Notes under the pieces: generated by a model
Told to the model about the DNA's origin: nothing
The model's database searches: none
Seen by the model: the letters and a program-made list of their open reading frames with translations, nothing else
Source of the DNA: Nocardioides sp.
GTDB taxonomy: Bacteria; Actinomycetota; Actinomycetes; Propionibacteriales; Nocardioidaceae
Length of the DNA: 64,000 nt
Direction: 5' to 3'
Assembly (NCBI GenBank): GCA_025924815.1
Contig: JAICHQ010000004.1
Location: 1-64,000 of the forward strand
In this document: in pieces, positions 53,637-62,830 of the stretch
Position numbering within the stretch: the first letter of the stretch is position 1
How the letters are laid out: every line of letters starts with the position of its first letter
Made by a program: the position numbers and the translations under genes

Positions 53637-55799
53637 GTGACCGCAGTGACGCACAGCCCGTTCGACCTCCCCGACCACCTCGCCCCCAAAGCGGATCCGG
53701 AGCTGATCGCCGCCGACGAGCGGCACTTCGCCACCCTGGCCGGGAGCCTGGACTCGACCATCCACGACCTCACCGAGCGCCTCGCCACCGAACGCCGCAA
53801 GGCCGGCGGCACCGGCGAGGCCGCGCTCAACCGCGACCAGGAGATCCACCGCCTGACCGCACGGCTGCGACTGCTGCGTCGCTTCAGTCTCGACGTGTGC
53901 CTGGGCCGGATGGTGACCACCGACGGGGCCGAGCCGGTGTACGTCGGGCGGCTCGGGCTCACCGACGGCGCCGGACACCGGCTCCTGGTCGACTGGCGTT
54001 CGCCCGCGGCGGAGCCGTTCTTCGGGGCCACGCACGCGCACCCCATGGGCCTGGCCAGCCGCCGCCGCTACCGGTGGACCCGGGGGTGGATCACCGACTT
54101 CCGGGACGAGGTGTTCACCGCCGACGGCTTCGCCGGTCATGCCGCGCTCGACGACCAGTCGGCGTTCATCGCCGGCCTGGGCAGCAGCCGGTCACCCCGC
54201 ATGCGGGACGTCCTGACCACGATCCAGGCCGACCAGGACGCGATCATCCGGGCCGGGTCGGGCGGCACGCTGGTGGTCGACGGCGGGCCGGGGACCGGCA
54301 AGACCGTCGTCGCGCTGCACCGCGCGGCGTACCTGCTGTACGCCGACCCGCGGCTCGGGCCGGGGCGTGGCGCCGTGCTCTTCGTCGGCCCCCACCAGCC
54401 CTACCTGGCCTACGTGGCCGACGTGCTGCCCAGCCTCGGCGAGGAGGGTGTGCGGACGGCGACCCTGCGCGACCTGCTGCCGGAGGGCGCCGCGGCGCCC
54501 GACGAGCCCGACCCGGAAGTGGCGCGGCTCAAGGCGACGGCGGCGATGGTGACGGCCATCGAGCCCGCTGTCCGGCTGTACGAGGAGCCGCCCACCTGGG
54601 GCATGGAGGTCGAGACGCCCTGGTCCGACGTGTGGCTCGGCGCGGACGACTGGGCCGAGGCGTTCGGGTCGCTGGATCCCGGTACGCCGCACAACGACGG
54701 CCGCGACCTGGTCTGGGAGGAGCTCCTGACGATCCTGGCCGACAAGCACGGCGGCGACCCCGACGTGTCGCACGAGCTGATCCGCCGTGCCTTCGCGCAG
54801 AACGCCGAGCTGGCCGACGCGTTCGCCCGCGCATGGCCCCTGATCGAGGCGACGGACCTGGTCGGTGACCTGTGGTCGGTGCCGGCCTACCTGCGCCGGT
54901 GCGCGCCCTGGTTGGAGCCCGACGAGGTGCAGAGGCTGCAGCGTGCCGACCCCGGGGCCTGGACGGCCTCCGACCTCCCCCTCCTCGACGCCGCCCGGCA
55001 GCGGCTCGGCGATCCGGAGGCATCCCGGCGCAGGCGTCGCCGGGCGGCGGTTCAGGCCGCCGAGGCGGAGGAGAGGTCGCGGGTCGTCGACCACCTGATC
55101 GCCACCGACGACTCCGAGATGCAGCTGATGTCGATGCTGCGTGGGGAGGATCTGCAGCAGGCCCTGGTCGACGAGGGGTCCGTGCCGATCACCGACGCGG
55201 ACCTGCTGGCGGGGCCCTTCGCGCATATCGTGGTGGACGAGGCGCAGGAGCTCACGGACGCGGAGTGGCAGATGCTGCTCCTGCGCTGCCCGTCCCGCAG
55301 CCTCACCGTCGTCGGAGACCGCGCGCAGGCGCGGCACGGCTTCGCCGAGTCCTGGCAGGAGCGGCTGGAGCGCGTCGGTCTGGACCGTGTGCACCACGCG
55401 TCGCTGACCGTCAACTACCGCACCCCTGCGGAGGTGATGGCGGAGGCGGAGCCGGTCATCCGGGCAGCGCTGCCCGACGCGAACGTGCCGACCTCGATCC
55501 GCAGCAGCGGCGTCCCGGTCGTACACGGGAGCATCACCGAGCTGGAGCCGATCGTGGACGCCTGGCTCGCCGAGAACGCCGACGGCATCGGCTGTGTGAT
55601 CGGCTCTGCGAGCTTCGTGCCGCGACCGCGGGTCCGCTCGCTGACGCCGGTGCTGGCGAAGGGTCTCGAGTTCGACCTGGTCGTCCTGGTCGACCCTGAC
55701 TCGTTCGGCGAGGGAGAAGAGGGTGTCCAGGGAGCCGTCGACCGCTACGTCGCCATGACCCGTGCCACCCGCGAGCTGGTGATCCTGACCGGTCTGTGA
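53637..55799 (+). CDS. helR: RNA polymerase recycling ATPase, HelR/HelD type
   Basis: 720-residue UvrD-like superfamily 1 motor. The N-terminal coiled coil (about 20-85) would enter the RNA polymerase secondary channel, and RLGLTDGAGHRLLVDWRSPAAEPFF is the family's GreA-cleft-like segment. Walker A is GGPGTGKT (216-223), with HIVVDEAQELTDAEWQML (motif II), VGDRAQARHGF and a C-terminal DRYVAMTRATRELVILT. HelD removes stalled RNA polymerase; HelR displaces rifamycins. GTG 53637 has GGAG nine bases upstream; an earlier GTG would overlap the RAE-like site. Confidence 0.88.
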   Translation: MTAVTHSPFDLPDHLAPKADPELIAADERHFATLAGSLDSTIHDLTERLATERRKAGGTGEAALNRDQEIHRLTARLRLLRRFSLDVCLGRMVTTDGAEPVYVGRLGLTDGAGHRLLVDWRSPAAEPFFGATHAHPMGLASRRRYRWTRGWITDFRDEVFTADGFAGHAALDDQSAFIAGLGSSRSPRMRDVLTTIQADQDAIIRAGSGGTLVVDGGPGTGKTVVALHRAAYLLYADPRLGPGRGAVLFVGPHQPYLAYVADVLPSLGEEGVRTATLRDLLPEGAAAPDEPDPEVARLKATAAMVTAIEPAVRLYEEPPTWGMEVETPWSDVWLGADDWAEAFGSLDPGTPHNDGRDLVWEELLTILADKHGGDPDVSHELIRRAFAQNAELADAFARAWPLIEATDLVGDLWSVPAYLRRCAPWLEPDEVQRLQRADPGAWTASDLPLLDAARQRLGDPEASRRRRRRAAVQAAEAEERSRVVDHLIATDDSEMQLMSMLRGEDLQQALVDEGSVPITDADLLAGPFAHIVVDEAQELTDAEWQMLLLRCPSRSLTVVGDRAQARHGFAESWQERLERVGLDRVHHASLTVNYRTPAEVMAEAEPVIRAALPDANVPTSIRSSGVPVVHGSITELEPIVDAWLAENADGIGCVIGSASFVPRPRVRSLTPVLAKGLEFDLVVLVDPDSFGEGEEGVQGAVDRYVAMTRATRELVILTGL

Positions 55800-55894
55800 C
55801 TCGTGGACGACGTGATGGTGCACGCCGTACGCCGTGCGCGACCGCCGGTGCGCGACCCCTTGGCGCCGTCGGTGGGGCGGCGTACAACGGAGCC

Positions 55895-57214
55895 ATGAGT
55901 CTCGGATCCTGCAGCTTCGTGCCCCCGTTCCTCCTCGAGCGCATCGCCGCGTCGTCCCACGAGGCGGCCGACCACTGCCGGCTGACGCTGGCGCGCGACC
56001 AGGAGCTGCGAGAGGGGCGGACGGGCCCGGTGACGCCGAGCGCTGCGGGGCCCGCGACCGGCGATGCGGCCTGGGTGGTGCACACGGCGGACCACGGGTC
56101 GACACTTCCGGGTGAGGTGGTGCGGTCGGCCGGTGACGCGGTGTCGGGTGACGCGGCCGTCGACGAGTCGGCCGACGGTGTCACCGCGACGCTCGCGATG
56201 TACAGCGAGGTCTTCTCCCGCTCGTCGTACGACGGCAACGGCGCGCAGGTGGTGCTCACCGTGCACTACGAGCAGGGCTACGACAACGCCTTCTGGAACG
56301 GCGAGCAGCTGGTCTTCGGCGACGGCGACGGGAAGGTCTTCGGCTCCTTCACCAAGCCGGTCGACGTGCTGGGCCACGAGTTCACCCACGCGGTCACCCA
56401 GTTCACGGCGGCGCTGACCTACCAAGGGCAGTCCGGTGCACTCAACGAGTCGGTCTCCGACTGCTTCGGGATGTGCCTCAAGCAGCAGCTGTTGCACCAG
56501 AGCGCCGCGCAGGCGGACTGGCTGGTCGGTCAGGGCATCTTCCTGCCCGGCATCCACGCCCGGGCGCTGCGCGACATGGCCCACCCGGGCACGGCCTACG
56601 ACGACCCGACGCTCGGGAAGGACCCCCAGGTCGGCGACATGGCCGACTACGTCGACACCACCGACGACAACGGTGGCGTCCACACCAACTCCGGCATCCC
56701 GAGCCGAGCCTTCTACCTCGCCGCGACCGCGATCGGCGGCGACACCTGGGAGGGGGCGGGACAGGTCTGGTACGCCGCTCTGACCGGCGGCCGCGTCAGT
56801 GCCGACACCGACTTCGCCGACTTCGCGGCCGCCACGATCGCGGTGGCGGGCGTCCACGCCGATGCGGTTGGCCGGGCCTGGACGACGGTCGGAGTCACGC
56901 CGGGTGGGTCCGGCTCCGCGTCGCCGGCGGCGACGCCTCCGGCATCCGGTGTCGTCCGGGTGCGGCGCACCGGCGGCATCGCCGGTCTCACCCTCGAGGG
57001 GTCGGTCGACCTCGCCGCCGGCGACCCGATCGCCTCGTCGGCCCGCGAGCTGGTCGACCGGATCGACCTCGTCGCGCCGGCCGGGGCCACGTCGTTCCCC
57101 GATGCGTTCAGCTACACCTTCGAGGTGGGCGACCGGTCCGTCACGATCCCCCAGCAGCACCTCAGCCCCGAGCAGCGGGCCCTGGCCGACCTCCTCCTCG
57201 CCGACCGCGCGTGA
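55895..57214 (+). CDS. M4 metalloprotease (protealysin type) fused to an emfourin-like inhibitor
   Basis: 439 residues. A short protealysin-type propeptide starts MSLGSCSFVPPFLLERIA, with Cys6 placed to block the zinc. The thermolysin-like domain has VLGHEFTHAVTQF (HExxH), GALNESVSDCFGM (third ligand Glu) and a C-terminal DDNGGVHTNSGIPSRAFYL. After a Gly/Ser/Pro linker (about 330-348), residues 350-439 resemble emfourin, the protealysin inhibitor: VRVRRTGGIAGLTLEGSVDL...SFPDAFSYTFEVGD. There is no signal peptide. The inhibitor is normally a separate neighbouring gene. Confidence 0.82.
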   Translation: MSLGSCSFVPPFLLERIAASSHEAADHCRLTLARDQELREGRTGPVTPSAAGPATGDAAWVVHTADHGSTLPGEVVRSAGDAVSGDAAVDESADGVTATLAMYSEVFSRSSYDGNGAQVVLTVHYEQGYDNAFWNGEQLVFGDGDGKVFGSFTKPVDVLGHEFTHAVTQFTAALTYQGQSGALNESVSDCFGMCLKQQLLHQSAAQADWLVGQGIFLPGIHARALRDMAHPGTAYDDPTLGKDPQVGDMADYVDTTDDNGGVHTNSGIPSRAFYLAATAIGGDTWEGAGQVWYAALTGGRVSADTDFADFAAATIAVAGVHADAVGRAWTTVGVTPGGSGSASPAATPPASGVVRVRRTGGIAGLTLEGSVDLAAGDPIASSARELVDRIDLVAPAGATSFPDAFSYTFEVGDRSVTIPQQHLSPEQRALADLLLADRA

Positions 57215-57218
57215 GCCG

Positions 57219-57911
57219 TCAGCCGGTCAGTGCCCGGTCCAGAGCCGCGTTCACGTGCAGGGTGGTGCACGGGTAGACCGGGAGCTCGACGTCGGGCTGC
57301 TTGACCAGCAGCTCCAGCTCGGTGCAGCCCAGCAGCACGCCGCCGACACCGGCGTCCCAGAGCTCCTCGATCACCCCCAGCACGCGGCGGCGGGTGGCGT
57401 CGACGACCCGGCCGTGCACGAGCTCGTCGTAGATCGCGCTGTTGAGGAGGTCGTGATGACGCGCGTCGGGCATCACCGTCTCGAGGCCGTGCCTGGCGAG
57501 CCGGTCGGCGAAGAACCCGTCGGACATCGCCACCGTCGTGCCGATGAAGCCGACCTTGGTGACGCCCTGCGAGCGGACCTCCTCGGCGACGACGTCGCCG
57601 AGGTGCAGCATCGGGATGCCCACCGCCGCCTCGATCTGGTCGGCCACCTTGTGGAACGTCGTCGTGCACAGCAGCAGGAAGTCGGCGCCGGCACGCTCGA
57701 CCCCCCGGGCGGCGTCGCTGAGCAGGTCGCCGATGGCCGACCAGCGGTCGGCGTCCTCGAGGGCGGTCAGCTCGGCGAAGTCCACGGTGCTGAGCACCAT
57801 CTTCGGTGACGAGAGACCGCCGAGGCGTGTGCGCACGCCGAGGTTGAGGTCGCGGTAGTAGACCGCGGTGCTCTCCCAGCTCATCCCGCCGACCAGTCCG
57901 ATCGTCTGCAT
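57219..57911 (-). CDS. Aspartate/glutamate racemase family protein
   Basis: 230 residues, cofactor-independent racemase fold with the two-cysteine mechanism. It starts MQTIGLVGGMSWESTAVYYRDLN. The first Cys is in ADFLLLCTTTFHKV (commonly CNTxH, here CTTTFH) and the second in GVLLGCTELELLVKQ. ATG 57911 is chosen because GGMSWEST is near the N-terminus in homologues; CAGACT lies seven bases upstream. It probably makes D-aspartate or acts on a related acid. Convergent with the M4 protease gene. Confidence 0.88.
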   Translation of the reverse strand: MQTIGLVGGMSWESTAVYYRDLNLGVRTRLGGLSSPKMVLSTVDFAELTALEDADRWSAIGDLLSDAARGVERAGADFLLLCTTTFHKVADQIEAAVGIPMLHLGDVVAEEVRSQGVTKVGFIGTTVAMSDGFFADRLARHGLETVMPDARHHDLLNSAIYDELVHGRVVDATRRRVLGVIEELWDAGVGGVLLGCTELELLVKQPDVELPVYPCTTLHVNAALDRALTG

Positions 57912-57980
57912 GCCTGGCAGTCTGGTCGCACCGGGCCGATCGCGACAGCCGGGTCCCACGGGTCAGACGCCGACGGATGC

Positions 57981-58736
57981 TCAGGACTCGCGATGGACCT
58001 TGTGCTGTGCGGCCTGTGCCCGCGGCTTGATCACCAGCTCGTCGATGTTGACGTGCGCGGGCCGGGTCGCGATCCAGGCGATCGCGTCGGCGACGTCCTC
58101 GGCCACCAGCGGCTCGGCCACCCCGGCGTACACGGCGTCGGCCCGGGCCCGGTCGCCCTCGAACCGGACGGTGGCGAACTCCTCGGTGCGCACCATGCCG
58201 GGCGCGATCTCGCTGATCCGGATCGGCTCGCCGACCAGCTCCAGCCGCAGCGTCTCGGTGACGACCTGGGTGCCGTGCTTCGCGGCGGTGTATCCCGCAC
58301 CGCCCTCGTAGGCGATCCGGCCGGCGGTCGACCCGACGTTCACGATCAGGCCGTCGCCGCTCGCCCGCAGCGCCGGCAGGAGGGCCTGGGTGACGTGGAG
58401 CAGCCCGAGCACGTTCACCTCGTACATCCGCCGCCAGTCCTCGGGGTCGGCCTCGGCCACCGGCTGCAGGCCGAAGGCGCCGCCCGCGTTGTTGACCAGG
58501 ACGTGAAGCGTCTCGCCGACCGAGGCGGCGAGTGCCGCCACCGACTGCGGAGAGGTCACGTCACAGGTCACGGGTGTCCCGCCGATCTCCTCGGCGAGCG
58601 CCTCGACCCGGTCGCTGCGCCGGGCAGCACACCACACGGCGTACCCCTCCGCGGCGAGCGCGCGGGCGGTGGCCGCTCCGATCCCGCTGCTGGCTCCGGT
58701 GACGACGGCGGTACGCCGGCCTTCTGGCGTGGGCAT
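57981..58736 (-). CDS. Short-chain dehydrogenase/reductase
   Basis: 251-residue classical SDR with VVTGASSGIGAATARAL (NADP-binding), LVNNAGGAFG, VNVGSTAGRIAYEGGAGYTAAKHGT (Ser-Tyr-Lys triad) and EIAPGMVRTEEF. It is of the YdfG/serine-3-dehydrogenase-like subgroup, acting on small hydroxy acids or unknown carbonyls. ATG 58736 places the glycine motif near residue 13. It is divergent from the small membrane-protein gene. Confidence 0.9.
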   Translation of the reverse strand: MPTPEGRRTAVVTGASSGIGAATARALAAEGYAVWCAARRSDRVEALAEEIGGTPVTCDVTSPQSVAALAASVGETLHVLVNNAGGAFGLQPVAEADPEDWRRMYEVNVLGLLHVTQALLPALRASGDGLIVNVGSTAGRIAYEGGAGYTAAKHGTQVVTETLRLELVGEPIRISEIAPGMVRTEEFATVRFEGDRARADAVYAGVAEPLVAEDVADAIAWIATRPAHVNIDELVIKPRAQAAQHKVHRES

Positions 58737-58797
58737 GACGCCGATTCTGCACCGCCGGGACTGCCTCGCCGGGCGTGGGTGGCAGACTGCTCGGGCC

Positions 58798-59187
58798 ATG
58801 GGACGCCATGTGGACGCCTCGCCCGGTCCGCTCGGACTGCGGCGCAGCTCGCAGCTCGCCGGTCTGGTGGGCGGTGCCGCCTGGGTGGTGGCCTCGTTCC
58901 TCGCCGACGGCGCAGCGGCGAGGGCGGGTCTGCTTCCGATCGGAGCGGTCCTGCTCACCGTCGCTCTCCTCGGCCTCGGCCTGCTCCTGGTCCGCAGCGA
59001 CTTCCTCGCGCTGCGCGTCTTCGTCGCCGTCGCCGTCCCGGCGCTGGTGTGGGGGGTGTTCGCGATCGTGCACCAGTCCGTGTCCGACCCGCAGGGGGTC
59101 GACGCGGCGTTCGGCGCGGTCGTGGGGCTCGTCTGCGGGGCCGGCCTGGCCCACCGCAGCCGTCGCGCCCCCCGCGCGACCCTCTGA
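58798..59187 (+). CDS. Small integral membrane protein
   Basis: 129 residues with about four hydrophobic segments (roughly 18-37, 43-64, 69-91, 103-118) and a basic C-terminus SRRAPRATL. No family recognised and no catalytic motif. The codon pattern is like its neighbours, and the frame is bounded by the SDR promoter region and mshA. Probably real; function unknown. Confidence 0.6.
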   Translation: MGRHVDASPGPLGLRRSSQLAGLVGGAAWVVASFLADGAAARAGLLPIGAVLLTVALLGLGLLLVRSDFLALRVFVAVAVPALVWGVFAIVHQSVSDPQGVDAAFGAVVGLVCGAGLAHRSRRAPRATL

Positions 59188-59292
59188 CTGCCTCGCGGCC
59201 GGCCACCGGCTCGTGGACGCGGCGGGAATTCCCGGGTCATGCGCGCGGTTGGGCGGTTCGGGTCCGTGTTGCGGGCCGGGGAGGAGTACGCC

Positions 59293-60564
59293 GTGGGGCT
59301 CACCGAGGCTGACGCCGTCCGCCGGGTGGCGATGGTCAGCGTGCACACGTCGCCGCTCGACCAGCCGGGCACGGGCGACGCCGGGGGCCTGAACGTCTAC
59401 GTCCTCGAGCTCTCCCGCCGCCTGGCCGAGGCCGGCATCGAGGTGGACATCTTCACCAGGGCGACCTCGTCGCGGACGGACCCGGTCGTCGAGGCCGGTG
59501 ACGGGATCACCGTGCGCAACATCCACGCCGGCCCGTTCGAGGGGCTCGGCAAGGGCGAGCTCCCCGGACAGCTGTGCACGTTCGCCCGCGAGGTGCTGCG
59601 AGCCGAGGCCGGTCTGCCTCTCGGGCACTACGACCTGGTCCACTCCCACTACTGGCTGTCCGGCCAGGTCGGCGCCCTGGCCCGCGACCGGTGGGGTGTC
59701 CCGCTGGTGCACACGATGCACACGATGGCCAAGGTCAAGAACGGCGCGGTGGCCAGCGGCGACCTGCCCGAGCCGGCGGCACGCATCATCGGCGAGGAGC
59801 AGGTGGTCGAGGCCGCCGACATGCTGGTCGCCAGCACCGACCTCGAGGCCGAGCAGCTGGTCGGTCTGTACGACGCCGACCCGGGCCGCGTCGAGGTGGT
59901 CCATCCGGGGGTCGACCTCAACGTCTTCCGGCCGCGGGACACCCACGCGGCACGCGAGCACCTGTCGCTTCCGCTCGACGCCCACGTCGTCCTGTTCGCC
60001 GGGCGGCTCCAGCCGCTCAAGGGGCCCGACGTGCTGCTCCGGGCCGTCGCCGACCTGCTCGAGCACGAGCCCGGGCTGAGGTCGCGGCTCGTCGTCCCGA
60101 TCGTCGGTGGACCCTCCGGCACGGGACTCGACCACCCCGAGGCACTGGCCGACCTGGCCGCCGAGCTCGCGATCTCCGACGTGGTCAGGTTCGTGCCACC
60201 GGTCCCACCCGCGGAGCTGGCGGTCTGGGACGCGGCCGCCTCGCTGGTCGCCGTACCGTCGTACAACGAGTCGTTCGGCCTCGTCGCGGCCGAGGCCCAG
60301 GCCGCCGGCACCCCGGTCGTCGCGGCCGCCGTCGGTGGGCTCACCACCGTGGTGGCCGACGGGGTGAGCGGGCTGCTGCTCGACACCCACGAGCCCCGGG
60401 CGTGGGCACATGCGATCGGCCGGGTGCTGCTCGACGACGGGCTGCGGGCCACGCTCTCCGCGGGAGCCAACTCCCGGAGTCGCGCCTTCTCGTGGGAGGA
60501 CACGGCCGAGCGCACGCTCGACGTCTACGGGCGTGCTCGCGCCGCCCTTCGCGAGCTGGTCTGA
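59293..60564 (+). CDS. mshA: D-inositol-3-phosphate glycosyltransferase (mycothiol)
   Basis: 423-residue GT4 enzyme transferring GlcNAc to inositol-3-phosphate, the first step of mycothiol. Diagnostic MshA stretches are [72 protein letters not shown] and [17 protein letters not shown] (E-x7-E). GTG 59293 has GGGGAGGAG six bases upstream; ATG 59239 is an open alternative. A YbjN-like gene follows, as in mycobacteria. Confidence 0.95.
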   Translation: MGLTEADAVRRVAMVSVHTSPLDQPGTGDAGGLNVYVLELSRRLAEAGIEVDIFTRATSSRTDPVVEAGDGITVRNIHAGPFEGLGKGELPGQLCTFAREVLRAEAGLPLGHYDLVHSHYWLSGQVGALARDRWGVPLVHTMHTMAKVKNGAVASGDLPEPAARIIGEEQVVEAADMLVASTDLEAEQLVGLYDADPGRVEVVHPGVDLNVFRPRDTHAAREHLSLPLDAHVVLFAGRLQPLKGPDVLLRAVADLLEHEPGLRSRLVVPIVGGPSGTGLDHPEALADLAAELAISDVVRFVPPVPPAELAVWDAAASLVAVPSYNESFGLVAAEAQAAGTPVVAAAVGGLTTVVADGVSGLLLDTHEPRAWAHAIGRVLLDDGLRATLSAGANSRSRAFSWEDTAERTLDVYGRARAALRELV

Positions 60565-60572
60565 TCCGGTCG

Positions 60573-60578
60573 TAGGGT
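60573..60578 (+). promoter_or_regulatory. -10 box TAGGGT of the YbjN-like gene
   Basis: TAGGGT is six bases before ATG 60585, just past the mshA stop, indicating a separate leaderless transcript. Confidence 0.5.
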
Positions 60579-60584
60579 CGAGGC

Positions 60585-61091
60585 ATGAGTGACCCGGCCC
60601 AGGTGCTGCGCGACTACCTGACCGACAACGACCTCGAGTTCGATGAGCGTCAGGGGTCGTTCAGCTTCGCGCTGCCCGGCGAGCGCAAGCTCCAGACGCC
60701 GGTGCGGCTCGACGTCGGGCCGCACGCCCTCGGTGTGCACGCGTTCGTGTGCCGCAACCCGGACGAGAACCACGAGCGCGTCTACCGCTGGCTGCTGGAG
60801 CGCAACCTCAAGACGTACGCCGTCTCCTACGCCGTGGACCACCTGGGAGACATCTACCTCGATGCCCGGTTGCCGCTGTCGCTGGTCACTGCCGAGGAGA
60901 TCGACCGGCTGCTCGGCGCGGTGCTGATCCATGCCGACGGCTCCTTCAACACGATCCTCGAGCTCGGCTTCGCCTCCTCGATCCGCAAGGAGTGGGAGTG
61001 GCGCAACCTGCGCGGCGAGTCGACGCGCAACCTGGACGCCTTCCGCGGCTGGCTCGAAACCGACGTGACGCCGGAGGGCGAGCGGCCCTAG
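60585..61091 (+). CDS. YbjN-domain protein
   Basis: 168 residues of the YbjN family, related in fold to type III secretion chaperones. Characteristic parts are VLRDYLTDNDLEF, CRNPDENHERVYRWLLERNLKTYAVSYAVDHLGDIYLDARLPL and LGAVLIHADGSFNTILELGFASSIRKEW. Its place directly after mshA is conserved in mycobacteria (Rv0486-Rv0487). The biochemical role is unknown; a link to the mycothiol pathway is only positional. Confidence 0.88.
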   Translation: MSDPAQVLRDYLTDNDLEFDERQGSFSFALPGERKLQTPVRLDVGPHALGVHAFVCRNPDENHERVYRWLLERNLKTYAVSYAVDHLGDIYLDARLPLSLVTAEEIDRLLGAVLIHADGSFNTILELGFASSIRKEWEWRNLRGESTRNLDAFRGWLETDVTPEGERP

Positions 61092-61100
61092 CCTCCGTGG

Positions 61101-61751
61101 GTGGAGTGGCCCTTCTTCGCCCTGCGGATCGTCAGCGGGAAGGTGCTGCTGCGCGGCGTGACCGACGGCGACCTGGACCCCTTGGTGGCCGCCCTCCCCG
61201 GCGACCTCGAGCTCGACCCACACCTGGAGAGGTTCGCGCCGCTGCCCGAGGTCCGTGATCGGGAGCGGCGGCTCGTCGCAGGTCTCTGGCGCCACCGTGG
61301 GCTGTGGTCACCCTCCTCGTGGTGCCTCGACCTGGTCGTCGAGCACGCCGGCCGAGTCGTCGGGATCCAGTCACTCGAAGGTGACGACTTCCCCACCCTG
61401 CGCACCGTCGACTCCGCTTCCTGGCTGGAGCCAGGCATGCGCGGGCGAGGGCTCGGCACCGCCATGCGGGCCGGGATCATGGCCCTCGCCTTCGGCCACC
61501 TGGGGGCCGACGCCGCCGTCTCCTCGGCCGAGCACTCCAACGCCGCATCACTGGCCGTCTCGCGCCGGCTCGGGTACGTCGACAACGGCGTCGGCCGCGT
61601 GCACGGAGCGCAGGGCGCCGTCGACCTCCAGTACCTCCGGCTCTCCCGGGAGTCGTGGCGTGCGTCCGGTTTCACCGCGGAGGTCACCGGAGTCGAGCGG
61701 TGCCTGCCCTGGTTCGGGCTCGGCCCCGAAGTCGGCCCCGAGGTCGGCTGA
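61101..61751 (+). CDS. GNAT-family N-acetyltransferase
   Basis: 216 residues resembling RimJ/RimL-type acetyltransferases. A variable N-terminus, then VVGIQSLEGDDF, SWLEPGMRGRGLGTAMRAGIMALAFGHLGADAAVSSAEHSNAASLAVSRRLGYVDNG, which holds the acetyl-CoA loop (RGRGLG) and the usual NxxSxxVxxxLGY helix. It ends in a GPEVGPEVG duplication. GTG 61101 starts nine bases after the YbjN stop. The substrate may be a protein N-terminus or a small amine. Confidence 0.85.
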   Translation: MEWPFFALRIVSGKVLLRGVTDGDLDPLVAALPGDLELDPHLERFAPLPEVRDRERRLVAGLWRHRGLWSPSSWCLDLVVEHAGRVVGIQSLEGDDFPTLRTVDSASWLEPGMRGRGLGTAMRAGIMALAFGHLGADAAVSSAEHSNAASLAVSRRLGYVDNGVGRVHGAQGAVDLQYLRLSRESWRASGFTAEVTGVERCLPWFGLGPEVGPEVG

Positions 61752-61791
61752 GCTCGCGGGCGACGACGTTCACGGCGGCAGCATCTCCGGC

Positions 61792-62706
61792 TCAGGCCGT
61801 CGGCGCTGCGACCTCGTCCGAGCGAGGTTCGGCGCTCTGCGACCGAGACCTCCTCCTGGCGACCGCGACCCCGACCAGGGCGAGCGCGCCACCGGCGTAC
61901 GCCATGACGGGTGGCGTCTCGCCGAGGAAGACCCAGCCCATCAGGATCGTCAGCGGCGGCACGAGGTAGGTCATGATGCCGAGGCTGCTCGCGGTCATGT
62001 GCTGCAGCGCGAAGGCGTAGGTCGTGAACGCGATCGAGGTCGGGAACAGCCCCAGGTACACCACCCACCAGAGGTCGGAGGCGGAGGCGTCGCGGGCGGA
62101 GGAGACCAGCTGGCCCGCGAACGGCAGGCAGGCGACCGCGCCGATCGTGCAGGCGAGCCAGGTGACGTGGAGCGCGGACAGGCGTGAGACCAGCGGTTTC
62201 TGCACCACGAGCGCGACCGAGTACACCAACGCCGCGAGGAGGCACAGGAGCACGCCCGCGACGTCGTTGTGGCCGGACGGCTGGGAGACACCGATCAGGA
62301 CCACTCCGGCGAACGCGAGCACCAGCCCGACGGCGAGCCAGGGTGTGAACCGCTCGCCGAGGAAGATCGTGGCGAGGACGGCGATCAGGACCGGGGAGAT
62401 CTGGATCAGCATCGCCGACGTACCGGCGTCGACGTGGTGCTCGCCCTGGTTGAGGGCGACGTTGTAGACGCCGAACCACAGCACCCCGATCACGACGAGG
62501 CCCAGCCAGTCGCGTCCGCTCGGGCGGTGGAGGCCGCGTGACAGCGCGACGGCGCCCAGGGCGATCGAGCCCACGACCAGCCGGCCCAGCGACAGGCCGC
62601 CGGCAGTGAAGTCGTGCCCGAGGTGCCGGATCGCCACGAAGGCGGACGCCCACAGCACCAGCGTGGTGGCCACGGCGGCCAGCGGCAGCCAGGGGCGGTC
62701 GGTCAT
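61792..62706 (-). CDS. EamA/DMT-family transporter
   Basis: 304 residues, ten transmembrane helices in two EamA repeats: LAAVATTLVLWASAFVAIRHLG in the first and VAGVLLCLLAALVYSVALVVQKP in the second, each with the family's proline and glycine pattern. A basic cytoplasmic tail follows. Members export amino acids or metabolites or move nucleotide sugars; the substrate is unknown. ATG 62706 is preferred; GTG 62715 would add three residues. Confidence 0.88.
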   Translation of the reverse strand: MTDRPWLPLAAVATTLVLWASAFVAIRHLGHDFTAGGLSLGRLVVGSIALGAVALSRGLHRPSGRDWLGLVVIGVLWFGVYNVALNQGEHHVDAGTSAMLIQISPVLIAVLATIFLGERFTPWLAVGLVLAFAGVVLIGVSQPSGHNDVAGVLLCLLAALVYSVALVVQKPLVSRLSALHVTWLACTIGAVACLPFAGQLVSSARDASASDLWWVVYLGLFPTSIAFTTYAFALQHMTASSLGIMTYLVPPLTILMGWVFLGETPPVMAYAGGALALVGVAVARRRSRSQSAEPRSDEVAAPTA

Positions 62707-62830
62707 CGGCACCACGTCAGCCTAGGGACGGGCACCGACACCTGCGAGCGGGTATCGGACCTCGAGGTCCCCCGCTCGCACGGGGTCGTCGGACCGGTGC
62801 CGGTGGGCGCACAGCGGCATGATGGGGAGC

